Position numbers and translations under genes: made by a program
Assembly (NCBI RefSeq): GCF_002077945.1
Contig: NZ_LVYD01000087.1
Span: forward strand, 1-35,099
DNA from: Niastella vici
Lineage (GTDB): Bacteria; Bacteroidota; Bacteroidia; Chitinophagales; Chitinophagaceae
DNA length: 35,099 bases
Direction of reading: 5' to 3'
Notes under the pieces: model-generated
Told to the model about the DNA's origin: nothing
Seen by the model: only the letters and a program-made list of their open reading frames with translations
The model's database searches: none
In this document: piece after piece, positions 17,818-25,021 of the stretch
Numbering within the stretch: position 1 is the stretch's first letter
Layout: every line of letters begins with the position of its first letter

Positions 17818-18417
17818 CTAATTTAACGAAACCTGTTTCCAGGAACTCCTTCGCCCTGATTCTTGTAAATCCCAACCGTAGCTTTTATTCAAATAAGTTT
17901 TTACTTTTTTATAAGCGGTAGTTAACTGGTTTTGCACCGTGTTGTTTGACCGGTTAAGTATCCTGGCTATTTCCATTGCACTGTAATCCTTTTGATGAAA
18001 TTGGTAAACAATCCTTTGTTTTTTCGCCAGTTGTTCAACGGCTCTTTGGTGCATTCTTAATCCTTCCCTAACCAGTACATCATCATGCAGGTAAAACCCG
18101 GTATAAATTTTTGAATACTCGTCAAGAAACATCCTTCTATTTCTTTTTGGCCGATTGTTTTCCTTTATTTCATCGATGATGTGGTTGCGGACGGTGATAA
18201 ACAAATAATTCATCAGTTCATTCTCCTTCATTGCTTGCATCTTCGGCCAATTGATCCATAACTTAATGAATACCTCCTGTACCAGGTCTTCTGAATCCGG
18301 TCTTTTACCAGTAAGGTAAAAGGCAAATCGCTCAATAGCTCCCTTTAATTTCAGGTACACCTGCTCAAAACTTTGCATTCGCAAGTGAACAGTAAAAGCT
18401 TCCTCGTTCTTAAGCAT
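17818..18417 (-). CDS. ECF-type RNA polymerase sigma factor (second copy)
   Basis: This 199-residue sigma-70 family ECF factor has region 2 at about 16-90 (FYLTGKRPDSEDLVQEVFIKLW, then NYLFITVRNHIIDEIK) and region 4 at about 120-176 (AVEQLAKKQRIVYQFHQKDYSAMEIARILNRSNNTVQNQL, a helix-turn-helix for the -35 element). It probably directs transcription of susC and the following genes. It lies 35 bases after the fecR stop, so it is likely co-transcribed with it. A second sigma factor downstream of the anti-sigma gene is unusual. No lesions seen. Confidence 0.9.
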   Translation of the reverse strand: MLKNEEAFTVHLRMQSFEQVYLKLKGAIERFAFYLTGKRPDSEDLVQEVFIKLWINWPKMQAMKENELMNYLFITVRNHIIDEIKENNRPKRNRRMFLDEYSKIYTGFYLHDDVLVREGLRMHQRAVEQLAKKQRIVYQFHQKDYSAMEIARILNRSNNTVQNQLTTAYKKVKTYLNKSYGWDLQESGRRSSWKQVSLN

Positions 18418-18452
18418 ACAATCCAGATTGGTATTTCAATAAATTAGCTTTC

Positions 18453-19718
18453 TCACGGTGCCACAACGATTCTTTTTCCTTCCAGCTTAAAATGAACATT
18501 ATTTTTTTCTAAAGTTTCCAAGACCTGTGACAAGGTGTTTTTCCTTGATATTTTGCCCCAAAATTCTCTCTGAGGAATGTTACCCTGGTAAACCACTTCA
18601 ACATCATACCAGCGAACCAGTTGCCTCAAAACAGTTTCCAGGTCAGCGTCATTAAACTGAAAATAACCATAATGCCAGGCGACTGCTTCATCTACATCTA
18701 CATCGTCCAGTTTATTGATCTGTTGTGATTGTTTATTCCATGTTGCCTGCTGGCCTGGCTGCAAGGTGGTTTCGGTATTGTTAGTGCTTGAATGAACTTT
18801 TACTTTCCCTTCCAACAAAGTGGTCTTCACCGTATTTTCATTGGTGTAACTATTGACATTGAATTTGGTGCCTAACACTTCCACATCCACTCCATTTAGC
18901 GAAACAACAAATCGTTGTTTTCTTTTTTGTCCGCTGCCAGAGATTGAATAAGCGGTAGCGACTTCAAAATAAGCTTCCCCTGTTATTTCCACTTTTCTTA
19001 TCTCATTATTAAAGGCAACTGGGTATCGAATGGATGATTGCGAATTGAGCCAGACCATGCTGCCATCCGAAAGCGTCATTCCATACGTTTCTCCCTTAGC
19101 GGTAGTAAGTGTATTATAAAGAGCTTCTTCGTTTTGCTTTCCTTGTCGTTGATAAACCAACTGCCCGTCTTTAGTAAAGACGTTTGTACTACCCTGTTGT
19201 ACTAGTCGTGCATTGGAAAAACTATCGAGCACCACACTGGATCCATCTGCAAGCGTTAGCCTTGCCTTGTATTGCCCGGGCTTAACATCTGTTACAACTG
19301 GCACCTTACTTCCCTGCACAACCAGATCATTTTCCTTCTTAGTTTGATTCAGCTTAAAAAAGACAATACTTGAAATGATAATTATTATAGCAGCGGCGGC
19401 CGCAGCATAGAAAACGCTATTCTTCAATCGAAAAACTTTTGCCTGGCCTTGCTTTAATCTCAGCAACTTTTCCCAGCTTTGCCGGCTCTCTGTTTTCAGT
19501 TGATCTAATTGTCGCAGATCTTCTTCCAGGATGCCTTTATCAAGAATCTGGTTGAAATAGTTCCTATTGTTTCCTTGCTCTAACCATCGGTTTAATTGTT
19601 CTTGCTCTTCCTGGTTTAGGTCAGGGTATTTCTGTAATAGTCCGGCAATAAATAAATGTTCGTCTTGCATGCGCTTGTAGTTTTTCGATAAAGATTGGAC
19701 ACGAGAATAGTTTTCCAT
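18453..19718 (-). CDS. fecR: FecR family anti-sigma factor
   Basis: This 421-residue inner-membrane regulator has a cytoplasmic N-terminal part (1-100) that would hold the sigma factor. One membrane span lies at about 103-121 (FYAAAAAAIIIIISSIVFF). A periplasmic FecR domain follows with TLADGSSVVLDSFS, GMTLSDGSMVWLNSQSSIRYP, and ITGEAYFEVA. A DUF4974-type C-terminal domain (about 350-421: FNDADLETVLRQLVRWYDVEV) ends the protein. It resembles the STN domain and would contact the N-terminus of SusC, passing the ligand signal inward. It sits between two ECF sigma genes, so which one it controls, or whether it controls both, is open. Confidence 0.93.
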   Translation of the reverse strand: MENYSRVQSLSKNYKRMQDEHLFIAGLLQKYPDLNQEEQEQLNRWLEQGNNRNYFNQILDKGILEEDLRQLDQLKTESRQSWEKLLRLKQGQAKVFRLKNSVFYAAAAAAIIIIISSIVFFKLNQTKKENDLVVQGSKVPVVTDVKPGQYKARLTLADGSSVVLDSFSNARLVQQGSTNVFTKDGQLVYQRQGKQNEEALYNTLTTAKGETYGMTLSDGSMVWLNSQSSIRYPVAFNNEIRKVEITGEAYFEVATAYSISGSGQKRKQRFVVSLNGVDVEVLGTKFNVNSYTNENTVKTTLLEGKVKVHSSTNNTETTLQPGQQATWNKQSQQINKLDDVDVDEAVAWHYGYFQFNDADLETVLRQLVRWYDVEVVYQGNIPQREFWGKISRKNTLSQVLETLEKNNVHFKLEGKRIVVAP

Positions 19719-19897
19719 TTCTCAATCGAATGATAAAAACGGGACCCAGCCTTAACCTGATCAGAAATGATTCAAATAAAACTTATTAATAAATTAATCT
19801 TCAGTTAACAGTTTAATAACCTGCTTCTATATATTAAAACAGGATGGTGGCAAAAAACGTGAAAGGAATGCTGGATTTTTTTTTGAGGGGGTAATAT

Positions 19898-20479
19898 TTA
19901 ATTCTCGCACAACCCAATTAGCAACAGTAAAACAAAGGCAAGATCCGTCTTGCCAAATACGGCTTTTAATTTTTTCATCCCAATCTGGCATTGGCTATTC
20001 ACGGTGTCTATACTCACTCCAAGCCGTTGAGCGACTTCATTTCTCGATACTTTTTCAAAATAACAAAGCTTGATTGTCTCCCTGCATTGGGGAGGAAGAT
20101 TTTCCACTTCCTGATAAAGCCTTTCAATTAAGGCAGCACGGTAGGTCAAAATTTCGATAGCATTGGCTTCTTCCACTTCCTCGGGGGAAGCTGCTACATG
20201 ATGCTGATATTTCTGTTTTGTTTTTTGCTTATTTAAATAATTGATGCTGGCATTTTTCGCAGTGACATACACGTATTTTTTGAGCTCATTGACAGAGTTA
20301 AAACCCTGTACATTCTCCCACAATACGGCAAAACTTTGAAGGGCGATATCCTCAGACTCATATTTATCATTAGTGATCCGCCACGAATACAGCCAAACGT
20401 GATGAAACAGCTCATCAAATAATTGTTTAAATGCGGCATGGTCTCCCCTTTTTAACGCGTCCAGGTCGAATTGCATCAT
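19898..20479 (-). CDS. ECF-type RNA polymerase sigma factor (first copy)
   Basis: This 193-residue ECF sigma factor is of the Bacteroidota expansion type. Region 2 is at about 12-85 (AFKQLFDELFHHVWLYSWRI, SEDIALQSFAVLWENV, YVYVTAKNASINYLNK). Region 4 is at about 120-175 (LPPQCRETIKLCYFEKVSRNEVAQRL, VSIDTVNSQCQIGMKKLK). The C-terminus ends in a short hydrophobic tail (LAFVLLLLIGL, 180-190), a feature seen in some factors of this group. It is the first gene of the locus, with fecR 179 bases downstream. A 9-bp inverted repeat (20500-20528) lies just before its start and may be its operator. Confidence 0.92.
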   Translation of the reverse strand: MMQFDLDALKRGDHAAFKQLFDELFHHVWLYSWRITNDKYESEDIALQSFAVLWENVQGFNSVNELKKYVYVTAKNASINYLNKQKTKQKYQHHVAASPEEVEEANAIEILTYRAALIERLYQEVENLPPQCRETIKLCYFEKVSRNEVAQRLGVSIDTVNSQCQIGMKKLKAVFGKTDLAFVLLLLIGLCEN

Positions 20480-20499
20480 AATTCTTTGCTTCGTACTTC

Positions 20500-20528
20500 A
20501 ATGAATATACACGACACTAATATTCATT
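20500..20528. promoter_or_regulatory. Perfect 9-bp inverted repeat upstream of the first ECF sigma gene
   Basis: AATGAATAT (20500-20508), an 11-base spacer, then ATATTCATT (20520-20528). A second, overlapping repeat ACTAAT-N4-ATTAGT spans 20516-20531. The element begins 20 bases before the ATG at 20479. The symmetry suggests a dimeric regulator site; no matching regulator is encoded beside it. Confidence 0.5.
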
Positions 20529-20531
20529 AGT

Positions 20532-21118
20532 TGTCGGGAAAGGTTCATTTTATATTTTACGCTTATTAACTGTTGAAAAAAACAGTTGATGTATATTATC
20601 AGTTAGTAAAAATTCTAAAAAGGAATGACGAGCATCGTTGAAGGCTAAGGTTGGAATAAGGAAAGATATAACGCAAAATCTTTTTTGCAAAGAAATGAGC
20701 CATTGAAAATTTATCAACGAGTACTTGTTTTCCCAATTTTTACTGTACCTGTAGAGAGAGCAAATCAGAGCCGGTCAAATATCGTATATAATTTAAACTT
20801 ATTTAGCCACATATACAATGATTAACGCATAACCGTAAAAAAATTGATTTTGGACACGCCCCCGCTAGTGTTTGAACATCATATATTCAACATTTTCGTA
20901 ATCTGTACTTTGTCCAAATCTTCAAATTTTTTAAGGCACGGATTCGCCGCCAAATAATACGAATTCACCTCCATCCCTGTACTAGTTTTGGTTTGAAATA
21001 CATATAGCCAGGCCGCCGGTCACTGTTATGTGATTGCAACCTATTAAGAAGTGAGGGCATCAGCAATCAGGTTAGGAATAACCGGTCCCGGATTTTTTCG
21101 CTCAAAATCAGGGATCTC
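20532..21118. other. Gene-free region between the uptake locus and the accessory block
   Basis: No open frame with protein-like content was seen on either strand here. The stretch is AT-rich up to about 20850 and more GC-balanced afterwards. It ends in the terminator at 21119-21141. It marks the boundary between the minus-strand SusCD locus and the plus-strand tandem paralogues. Confidence 0.5.
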
Positions 21119-21141
21119 AGGCCGGCGTCCTGGCCTTTTTT
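21119..21141 (+). terminator. Rho-independent terminator-like hairpin
   Basis: AGGCC (21119-21123) pairs with GGCCT (21132-21136) around GGCGTCCT, followed by a run of T to 21141. It lies 87 bases before the first of the tandem paralogues. No plus-strand gene is visible upstream to terminate, so it may be a relic or insulate the block from transcription from the left. Confidence 0.45.
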
Positions 21142-21227
21142 ATTCCCTGGAGCCGTTAGAATTATTTTGTAAGCACCCGCCAATTTTTTAAATTGAAAGT
21201 ACCATTGTTAACCTTAACCGAATTCCT

Positions 21228-21896
21228 ATGGTGTTCTCTTTAAGCAGGAAACAGGCGCTTGGAGAATTACAATCCATCCTCGAAAAGTGGAATACCCCGC
21301 CGCTAAAACACCAGGGCTTCCTGATGGAACTCTGGTTCCTCGACTTTTTTGCCTACATCATCGAACGAATGCCCGATACGGACAACATTATTCCGGAAGT
21401 GGAAAAAACCATCGAGTTGGCATTAAAAGAGTCCTTTTTGCAAATTTGCCGGGTGCTGGACAAACACAATACTATCGACGGATCGGAAATCTTCAATCTG
21501 ATGACTGACAATGAATTTGTATTGAGTAATGTCCGAAAAGCGTATAATAAAAAAATAGTAGAGAAATCGCCCAAGGGCCTGAGAAGGACCGATTGGATCG
21601 CCTATAACAATTGGCTTCTGACCTCTATTTACTGGAAGGCCTTTATTTGGTCACACGATCCAGGCTTCCAGATAGATACTACTGACGAAGAATGCTGGCG
21701 GAGAGAGGCTGAAAGTTTATTTCATAAAGATTATAAACCCTTAGCCGCGATGCGGCAGGCATTTTTCAATTCGGGTAACCCTTACGTAGGCTTTGATGGA
21801 AACCGCATCTGCGTACGGCCCGAAATAGAATGGCACCGGTTTATGAAGAAGCGAAATACGTCCATTGAACACACCCCAGAAACACATCACAATTAA
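21228..21896 (+). CDS. Hypothetical protein, first of two tandem paralogues
   Basis: This 222-residue soluble protein is not recognised. There is no signal peptide or membrane span. It is clearly related to the next gene. Shared landmarks in order: an N-terminal helix (SRKQALGELQSIL here, SSEALAELKSLF there), a hydrophobic FxDFF segment, GSEIFNLM / GTEIFELM, KSPKGL followed by AYNNWLL, WKAF/WKAY then HDPxF, KPLxAMxQA and a final RPxxEW. The best conserved part is KSPKGL...AYNNWLL...WKA, likely the functional core. Aromatic residues are frequent. Only 27 bases separate the two genes, so they form an operon. Confidence 0.75.
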   Translation: MVFSLSRKQALGELQSILEKWNTPPLKHQGFLMELWFLDFFAYIIERMPDTDNIIPEVEKTIELALKESFLQICRVLDKHNTIDGSEIFNLMTDNEFVLSNVRKAYNKKIVEKSPKGLRRTDWIAYNNWLLTSIYWKAFIWSHDPGFQIDTTDEECWRREAESLFHKDYKPLAAMRQAFFNSGNPYVGFDGNRICVRPEIEWHRFMKKRNTSIEHTPETHHN

Positions 21897-21923
21897 CATA
21901 TTAACCATCAAACCGATTTCCTG

Positions 21924-22580
21924 ATGCGCATCTCGTTGAGTTCATCTGAAGCCCTGGCAGAGCTAAAATCGCTGTTCGATTTAGGGGAAAAGCCTGGTTT
22001 CGAATTCCCTGCATTTAATATCGAAACTGAATTCATTGACTTCTTTTTCCAAATTATAAGCAATACTCCTACAAGAGACAATGTTGTTCCGTTCATGAAT
22101 CGATTAATTGAGCGGGCTCTTGCCGAATCAATAAACAATATCTGGACCGTGCTGGCTCATCAAAAGGCGGATGGAACAGAAATTTTTGAACTGATGAAAG
22201 GCAAGCAATTAATTTGCCTTCGTGTAAAACGGTCCTATAACAGAAACGTTCCCGGAAAATCTCCGAAAGGGTTGATCAGCCCTTATTGGAATGCGTATAA
22301 CAATTGGCTTTTAGCGCACATTTTCTGGAAAGCGTATCTCCAGGCGCACGACCCCGATTTTCGGGTAATCAACGTAGAGTGTGAAGATTCAGATGCACCT
22401 GTAGAAACGCTATATTCTGCCGATTTCAAGCCCCTATGGGCGATGAAACAAGCCTATATTGCAGCCAGACGGCCCACTGGTGGTTCAGATATTTTCATCA
22501 GGCCAATTGCTGAATGGTATTTATATCGCAGAGTGCATCGGAATGAAGTTTTGCCTAAAATGCGTTTTAACAGGGTTTAA
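21924..22580 (+). CDS. Hypothetical protein, second of two tandem paralogues
   Basis: This 218-residue paralogue of the preceding gene probably arose by tandem duplication, then diverged to roughly a third identity by eye. It keeps all shared landmarks: GTEIFELM, KSPKGLISPYWNAYNNWLL, FWKAYLQAHDPDF, KPLWAMKQAYIAA, RPIAEW. No known domain, signal peptide or membrane span was seen. It faces the lysozyme-like gene tail to tail, 53 bases away. The ATG at 21924 follows the upstream stop by 27 bases. Retention of the same core in two diverged copies suggests selection on both. Confidence 0.75.
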   Translation: MRISLSSSEALAELKSLFDLGEKPGFEFPAFNIETEFIDFFFQIISNTPTRDNVVPFMNRLIERALAESINNIWTVLAHQKADGTEIFELMKGKQLICLRVKRSYNRNVPGKSPKGLISPYWNAYNNWLLAHIFWKAYLQAHDPDFRVINVECEDSDAPVETLYSADFKPLWAMKQAYIAARRPTGGSDIFIRPIAEWYLYRRVHRNEVLPKMRFNRV

Positions 22581-22591
22581 ATGGCCACCTA

Positions 22592-22632
22592 CCCTATCAG
22601 GATTCCATACTACTTGTATAGGGCGTTCCTTT
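22592..22632. terminator. Possible convergent terminator
   Basis: CCCTAT (22592-22597) pairs with ATAGGG (22618-22623), followed by CGTTCCTTTTTT. It lies between the two converging genes, where a terminator is expected. The loop is long (20 bases), so the call is weak. Confidence 0.3.
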
Positions 22633-22633
22633 T

Positions 22634-23206
22634 TTATAAAACAATCATCCCTTTACCGTTCATTAGTTTCAATAACACCATAGCGCCTATTTGCCTGGAG
22701 ACGGCCGTAGGTGAAAAAACACCGTCCTGCACATATTTGCCCCGCGTATATTGGTTGGAGCCGCCCCATAAATAAGGGGAATTAACATGGTGAGCCCGGT
22801 AACCTATACCATTATATTTTTCCAGCTTGTAACAGATGCCGGGAATGGACCAGTCGATCCAGTGATCGAAACCTTCCAGCCTTATGGCATCCGTGGCACT
22901 AACCTCCCAGGTAAATGGTGGCTTTCCTGCCAACGGCCTGCCCGTGGGAACGTGAACTGTGCGGGCGCTCAGCGGATCTCCGTTATGTAAATGGTGTAGA
23001 AAGCTCAGGCCAGATTCCATACTATGAATTACGCCGATCACATACCAGGGCACCCTGGTTGAATCAGCTACCGGCAGATAACGGGATTTATTGTCAGTAA
23101 TTTTTTGGATGAGCCTATCGCCCTCCTGCCTGCGGTCGTTATTTAATTGACAACTATTAAAGAACGACTGGTAGCTTATGCGTAAATTTTGGTCAAGCAC
23201 CAACAT
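22634..23206 (-). CDS. Lysozyme-like endolysin
   Basis: From the ATG at 23206 the protein has 190 residues and no signal peptide. The core pattern is VPWYVIGVIHSMESG with E64 the candidate catalytic acid, then LHHLHNGDPLSARTVHVP, PPFTWEVSATDAI, then WSIPGICYKLEKYNGIGYRAHH and SPYLWGGSNQYTRGKYVQDG. This is the pattern I know from phage-type and bacterial lysozyme-family proteins that cleave peptidoglycan. Lack of a signal peptide fits an endolysin released by a holin, and a holin-like gene lies just upstream. The frame is open to a TTG at 23287, but that region forms a terminator-like hairpin, so the later ATG is preferred. Confidence 0.75.
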   Translation of the reverse strand: MLVLDQNLRISYQSFFNSCQLNNDRRQEGDRLIQKITDNKSRYLPVADSTRVPWYVIGVIHSMESGLSFLHHLHNGDPLSARTVHVPTGRPLAGKPPFTWEVSATDAIRLEGFDHWIDWSIPGICYKLEKYNGIGYRAHHVNSPYLWGGSNQYTRGKYVQDGVFSPTAVSRQIGAMVLLKLMNGKGMIVL

Positions 23207-23239
23207 AAAAAGTGTTTTATAGTATTTTAATCGCGTTTG

Positions 23240-23279
23240 AAAAAGGGCCCCGCTCCCGGCTAGCCGTTGCGGGACCCTT
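23240..23279 (-). terminator. Strong hairpin between holin and endolysin genes
   Basis: On the minus strand AAGGGTCCCGC (23279-23269) pairs with GCGGGGCCCTT (23253-23243), an 11-bp stem with one T-G pair, followed by TTTTT. An inner CGGCTAGCCG adds a second fold. It starts 18 bases after the holin stop and ends 34 bases before the endolysin ATG, so it could attenuate endolysin expression. Confidence 0.7.
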
Positions 23280-23296
23280 GTAAACAATACGCATTC

Positions 23297-23512
23297 TTAT
23301 TTCCTTTCATTGAGTACCGCCGACTGGCTTACTGCGCTCAATACCGTACCGGTCACCGTCAGGTAACCTGCTATGTGGGTAAAGACCGGTGGCAATGCTG
23401 CATGGGATTCCGCCACAACGGCGCTTGCTGTAACCAGCGCCACACCTATCTTACAAAGTGTTTTGAAAAACTTCGGTGTGGGGTCCTGCATTCTTTTTAT
23501 CATCTTATTCAT
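23297..23512 (-). CDS. Small holin-like membrane protein
   Basis: The 71-residue protein starts MNKMIKRMQDPTPKFF at the ATG at 23512, preceded by AGGAAAAA. Two hydrophobic segments, about 18-36 and 43-64, are joined by a short turn, and the ends are charged. This matches class II holin architecture, in which small membrane proteins open the inner membrane for an endolysin. Next to the lysozyme-like gene this is the natural reading, but two-span small proteins have little sequence signature, so the role is inferred from context. The open frame extends further upstream to 23671 into repeat DNA with no support. Confidence 0.6.
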   Translation of the reverse strand: MNKMIKRMQDPTPKFFKTLCKIGVALVTASAVVAESHAALPPVFTHIAGYLTVTGTVLSAVSQSAVLNERK

Positions 23513-23550
23513 AGTGAAATTTTTCCTAGTTAAAAATAAATGCCCTACTA

Positions 23551-23890
23551 CTAACCAATCGCAATAACCGCATCTGCGCCACTTACCGACCGGGGCCCCT
23601 GCGCACAAGGCGCCGGCTGATAAGGCTTGCCTAAGGCAGGTATGGAAGCTTCTATATATGCATACCTGCATTGGACAAACAAGCGCATAGGATAAGGTGG
23701 TTTTGGATTAGGTATTTTTGGATTAGGTGGCCTCCGATCCCGACATGTCGGGAGGGCTGGCTGGCAACAGATGAATGCGGGCTTCGGTTGGTTGGCTCCC
23801 CGACTTGTCGGGGGCAGCCGTTCCTTTACTGGAGGTAAGCCGTTCATGGTTGCCAGATAATGATCACAGGCCACAGGTTACTGGCTCCGC
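23551..23890. repeat. Palindromic and short direct repeats between holin and FN3 genes
   Basis: Two related perfect palindromic units occur: TCCCGACATGTCGGGA (23738-23753) and CCCCGACTTGTCGGGG (23798-23813). TTTTGGATTAGGT is repeated directly at 23701-23713 and 23716-23728. An open frame of 107 codons on the minus strand (GTG start at 23874) crosses this region but its product is Pro/Arg/Cys-rich and looks like translated repeat DNA. The palindromes resemble dispersed REP-like elements. Confidence 0.55.
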
Positions 23891-24502
23891 TTACTGAATA
23901 ACCCGCCAAACAACCGGAGAAGTTATGTTTTCTCCATCAGCGGCTACAGCTACTACCCTGAACCAGTATTTCTCCATCGATTTTAGGCCAACAAACTTAA
24001 ACTGTGGGTGCTTGCCAGCTTCGATGTGCCATACCGTTCCATCAATAGGCGGCTCAGTAGTATATTGGTGCATATATGCTCTTGCACCCCTCAACCGCTT
24101 TACGCTGGTAGTTGCCACACCGGAAGCTCCTAATGTTACTTCCAGTTCCTGAATCACCTGCTCTACCTGGGTGCTGCTTGCTCCTGAAACGGGGAAACCG
24201 CTGCTTAACAGCTTTAGCCGGTCACCCTTACATTTGACCGTAACATATTCAGCCAGCTCGGTCAATAAACCTACCAGTTCATCCTTCAAATTGTTTTTAA
24301 GTTGAACAACTTCTACGTCACGGCCTTTCGCATTATTTACTGCAGATAGCACTGCAGGCAACAGTTTTTTTGTTGCGGCCAATGCGGGCGGCGCGTCGGC
24401 AAAATCAGGATTGCCTTCCATTTTTGCCACTACGCGATATCCGGTTAGTACGGTGTCGCTATCGCGCAGGTATTTGTACGAGGTTAAGATTACATCTTCC
24501 AT
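23891..24502 (-). CDS. Fibronectin type III-like domain protein
   Basis: This 203-residue soluble protein has no signal peptide. Residues 1-90 are helical, starting MEDVILTSYKYLRDSDTVL and including a long amphipathic helix (LKNNLKDELVGLLTELAEYV). Residues about 118-203 form a beta sandwich of fibronectin III type (KSMEKYWFRVVAVAADG, SPVVWRVIQ). I recognise the layout as a recurrent Bacteroidota family of about 200 residues with unknown function. It is the first gene of a minus-strand set leading to the holin-like and lysozyme-like genes, which suggests a structural or adhesive part of the same system. The gap to the holin gene is 378 bases of repeat DNA. Confidence 0.65.
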   Translation of the reverse strand: MEDVILTSYKYLRDSDTVLTGYRVVAKMEGNPDFADAPPALAATKKLLPAVLSAVNNAKGRDVEVVQLKNNLKDELVGLLTELAEYVTVKCKGDRLKLLSSGFPVSGASSTQVEQVIQELEVTLGASGVATTSVKRLRGARAYMHQYTTEPPIDGTVWHIEAGKHPQFKFVGLKSMEKYWFRVVAVAADGENITSPVVWRVIQ

Positions 24503-25021
24503 TTCAGTAAAATTTAAACGTTAGGAAATTAAAATACCTGCTACAAAGAGAAACCTTAACAAACTTTATTGGCCAATAAAGCAATCAAAAAAACGGGCTG
24601 TAATACCTGCTCTTCGTACTGTTATACTGATGTAAGTTATGCTGTCATTAATGCATCTTGTTTCCGGAAGCCGGATGCAGGTTGTAATGGGTGACAATTA
24701 CGATCCCTGCGGGTTGTTTGGAAAACATTATAACAACGAACTACATCAGCTTTTTTAGTACGAGCGGTCCAGTTATACATTGGCGCCGTTGACAGTGCAA
24801 ATAAACGTTATGAAACAGCCTAAAAAAGCTGCCAACCATGGAACAACCCCTTTTAACTCAATGATTATGAGGGAGAAGAATTTTAAAAAAAGATTAGAAA
24901 CTGGTATGAAAGAGGATGGGAATAGCAGGAATATGATCCAATTAACTACTCTTTTTATCAGACAATAAAATATGTAAAAGGCATAATGAACTTCTGTATT
25001 TTTAACTATAATTTTTAAGCC
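24503..25021. other. Gene-free region
   Basis: No convincing gene was seen. Short open frames on both strands (24780-24968 plus, 24773-25120 minus) overlap each other, and neither has recognisable content. A hairpin TGCATC...GATGCA lies around 24652-24680. The region separates the lysis-type set from the CoiA-like pseudogene. Confidence 0.45.

Noticed and set aside
23551..23874. A 107-codon minus-strand open frame between the holin and FN3 genes
   Set aside because: GTG start, Pro/Arg/Cys-rich product without protein-like periodicity, and overlap with palindromes and direct repeats.
21228..24502. A complete prophage
   Set aside because: No integrase, terminase, portal, capsid or tail genes; only lysis-type genes and unknowns.
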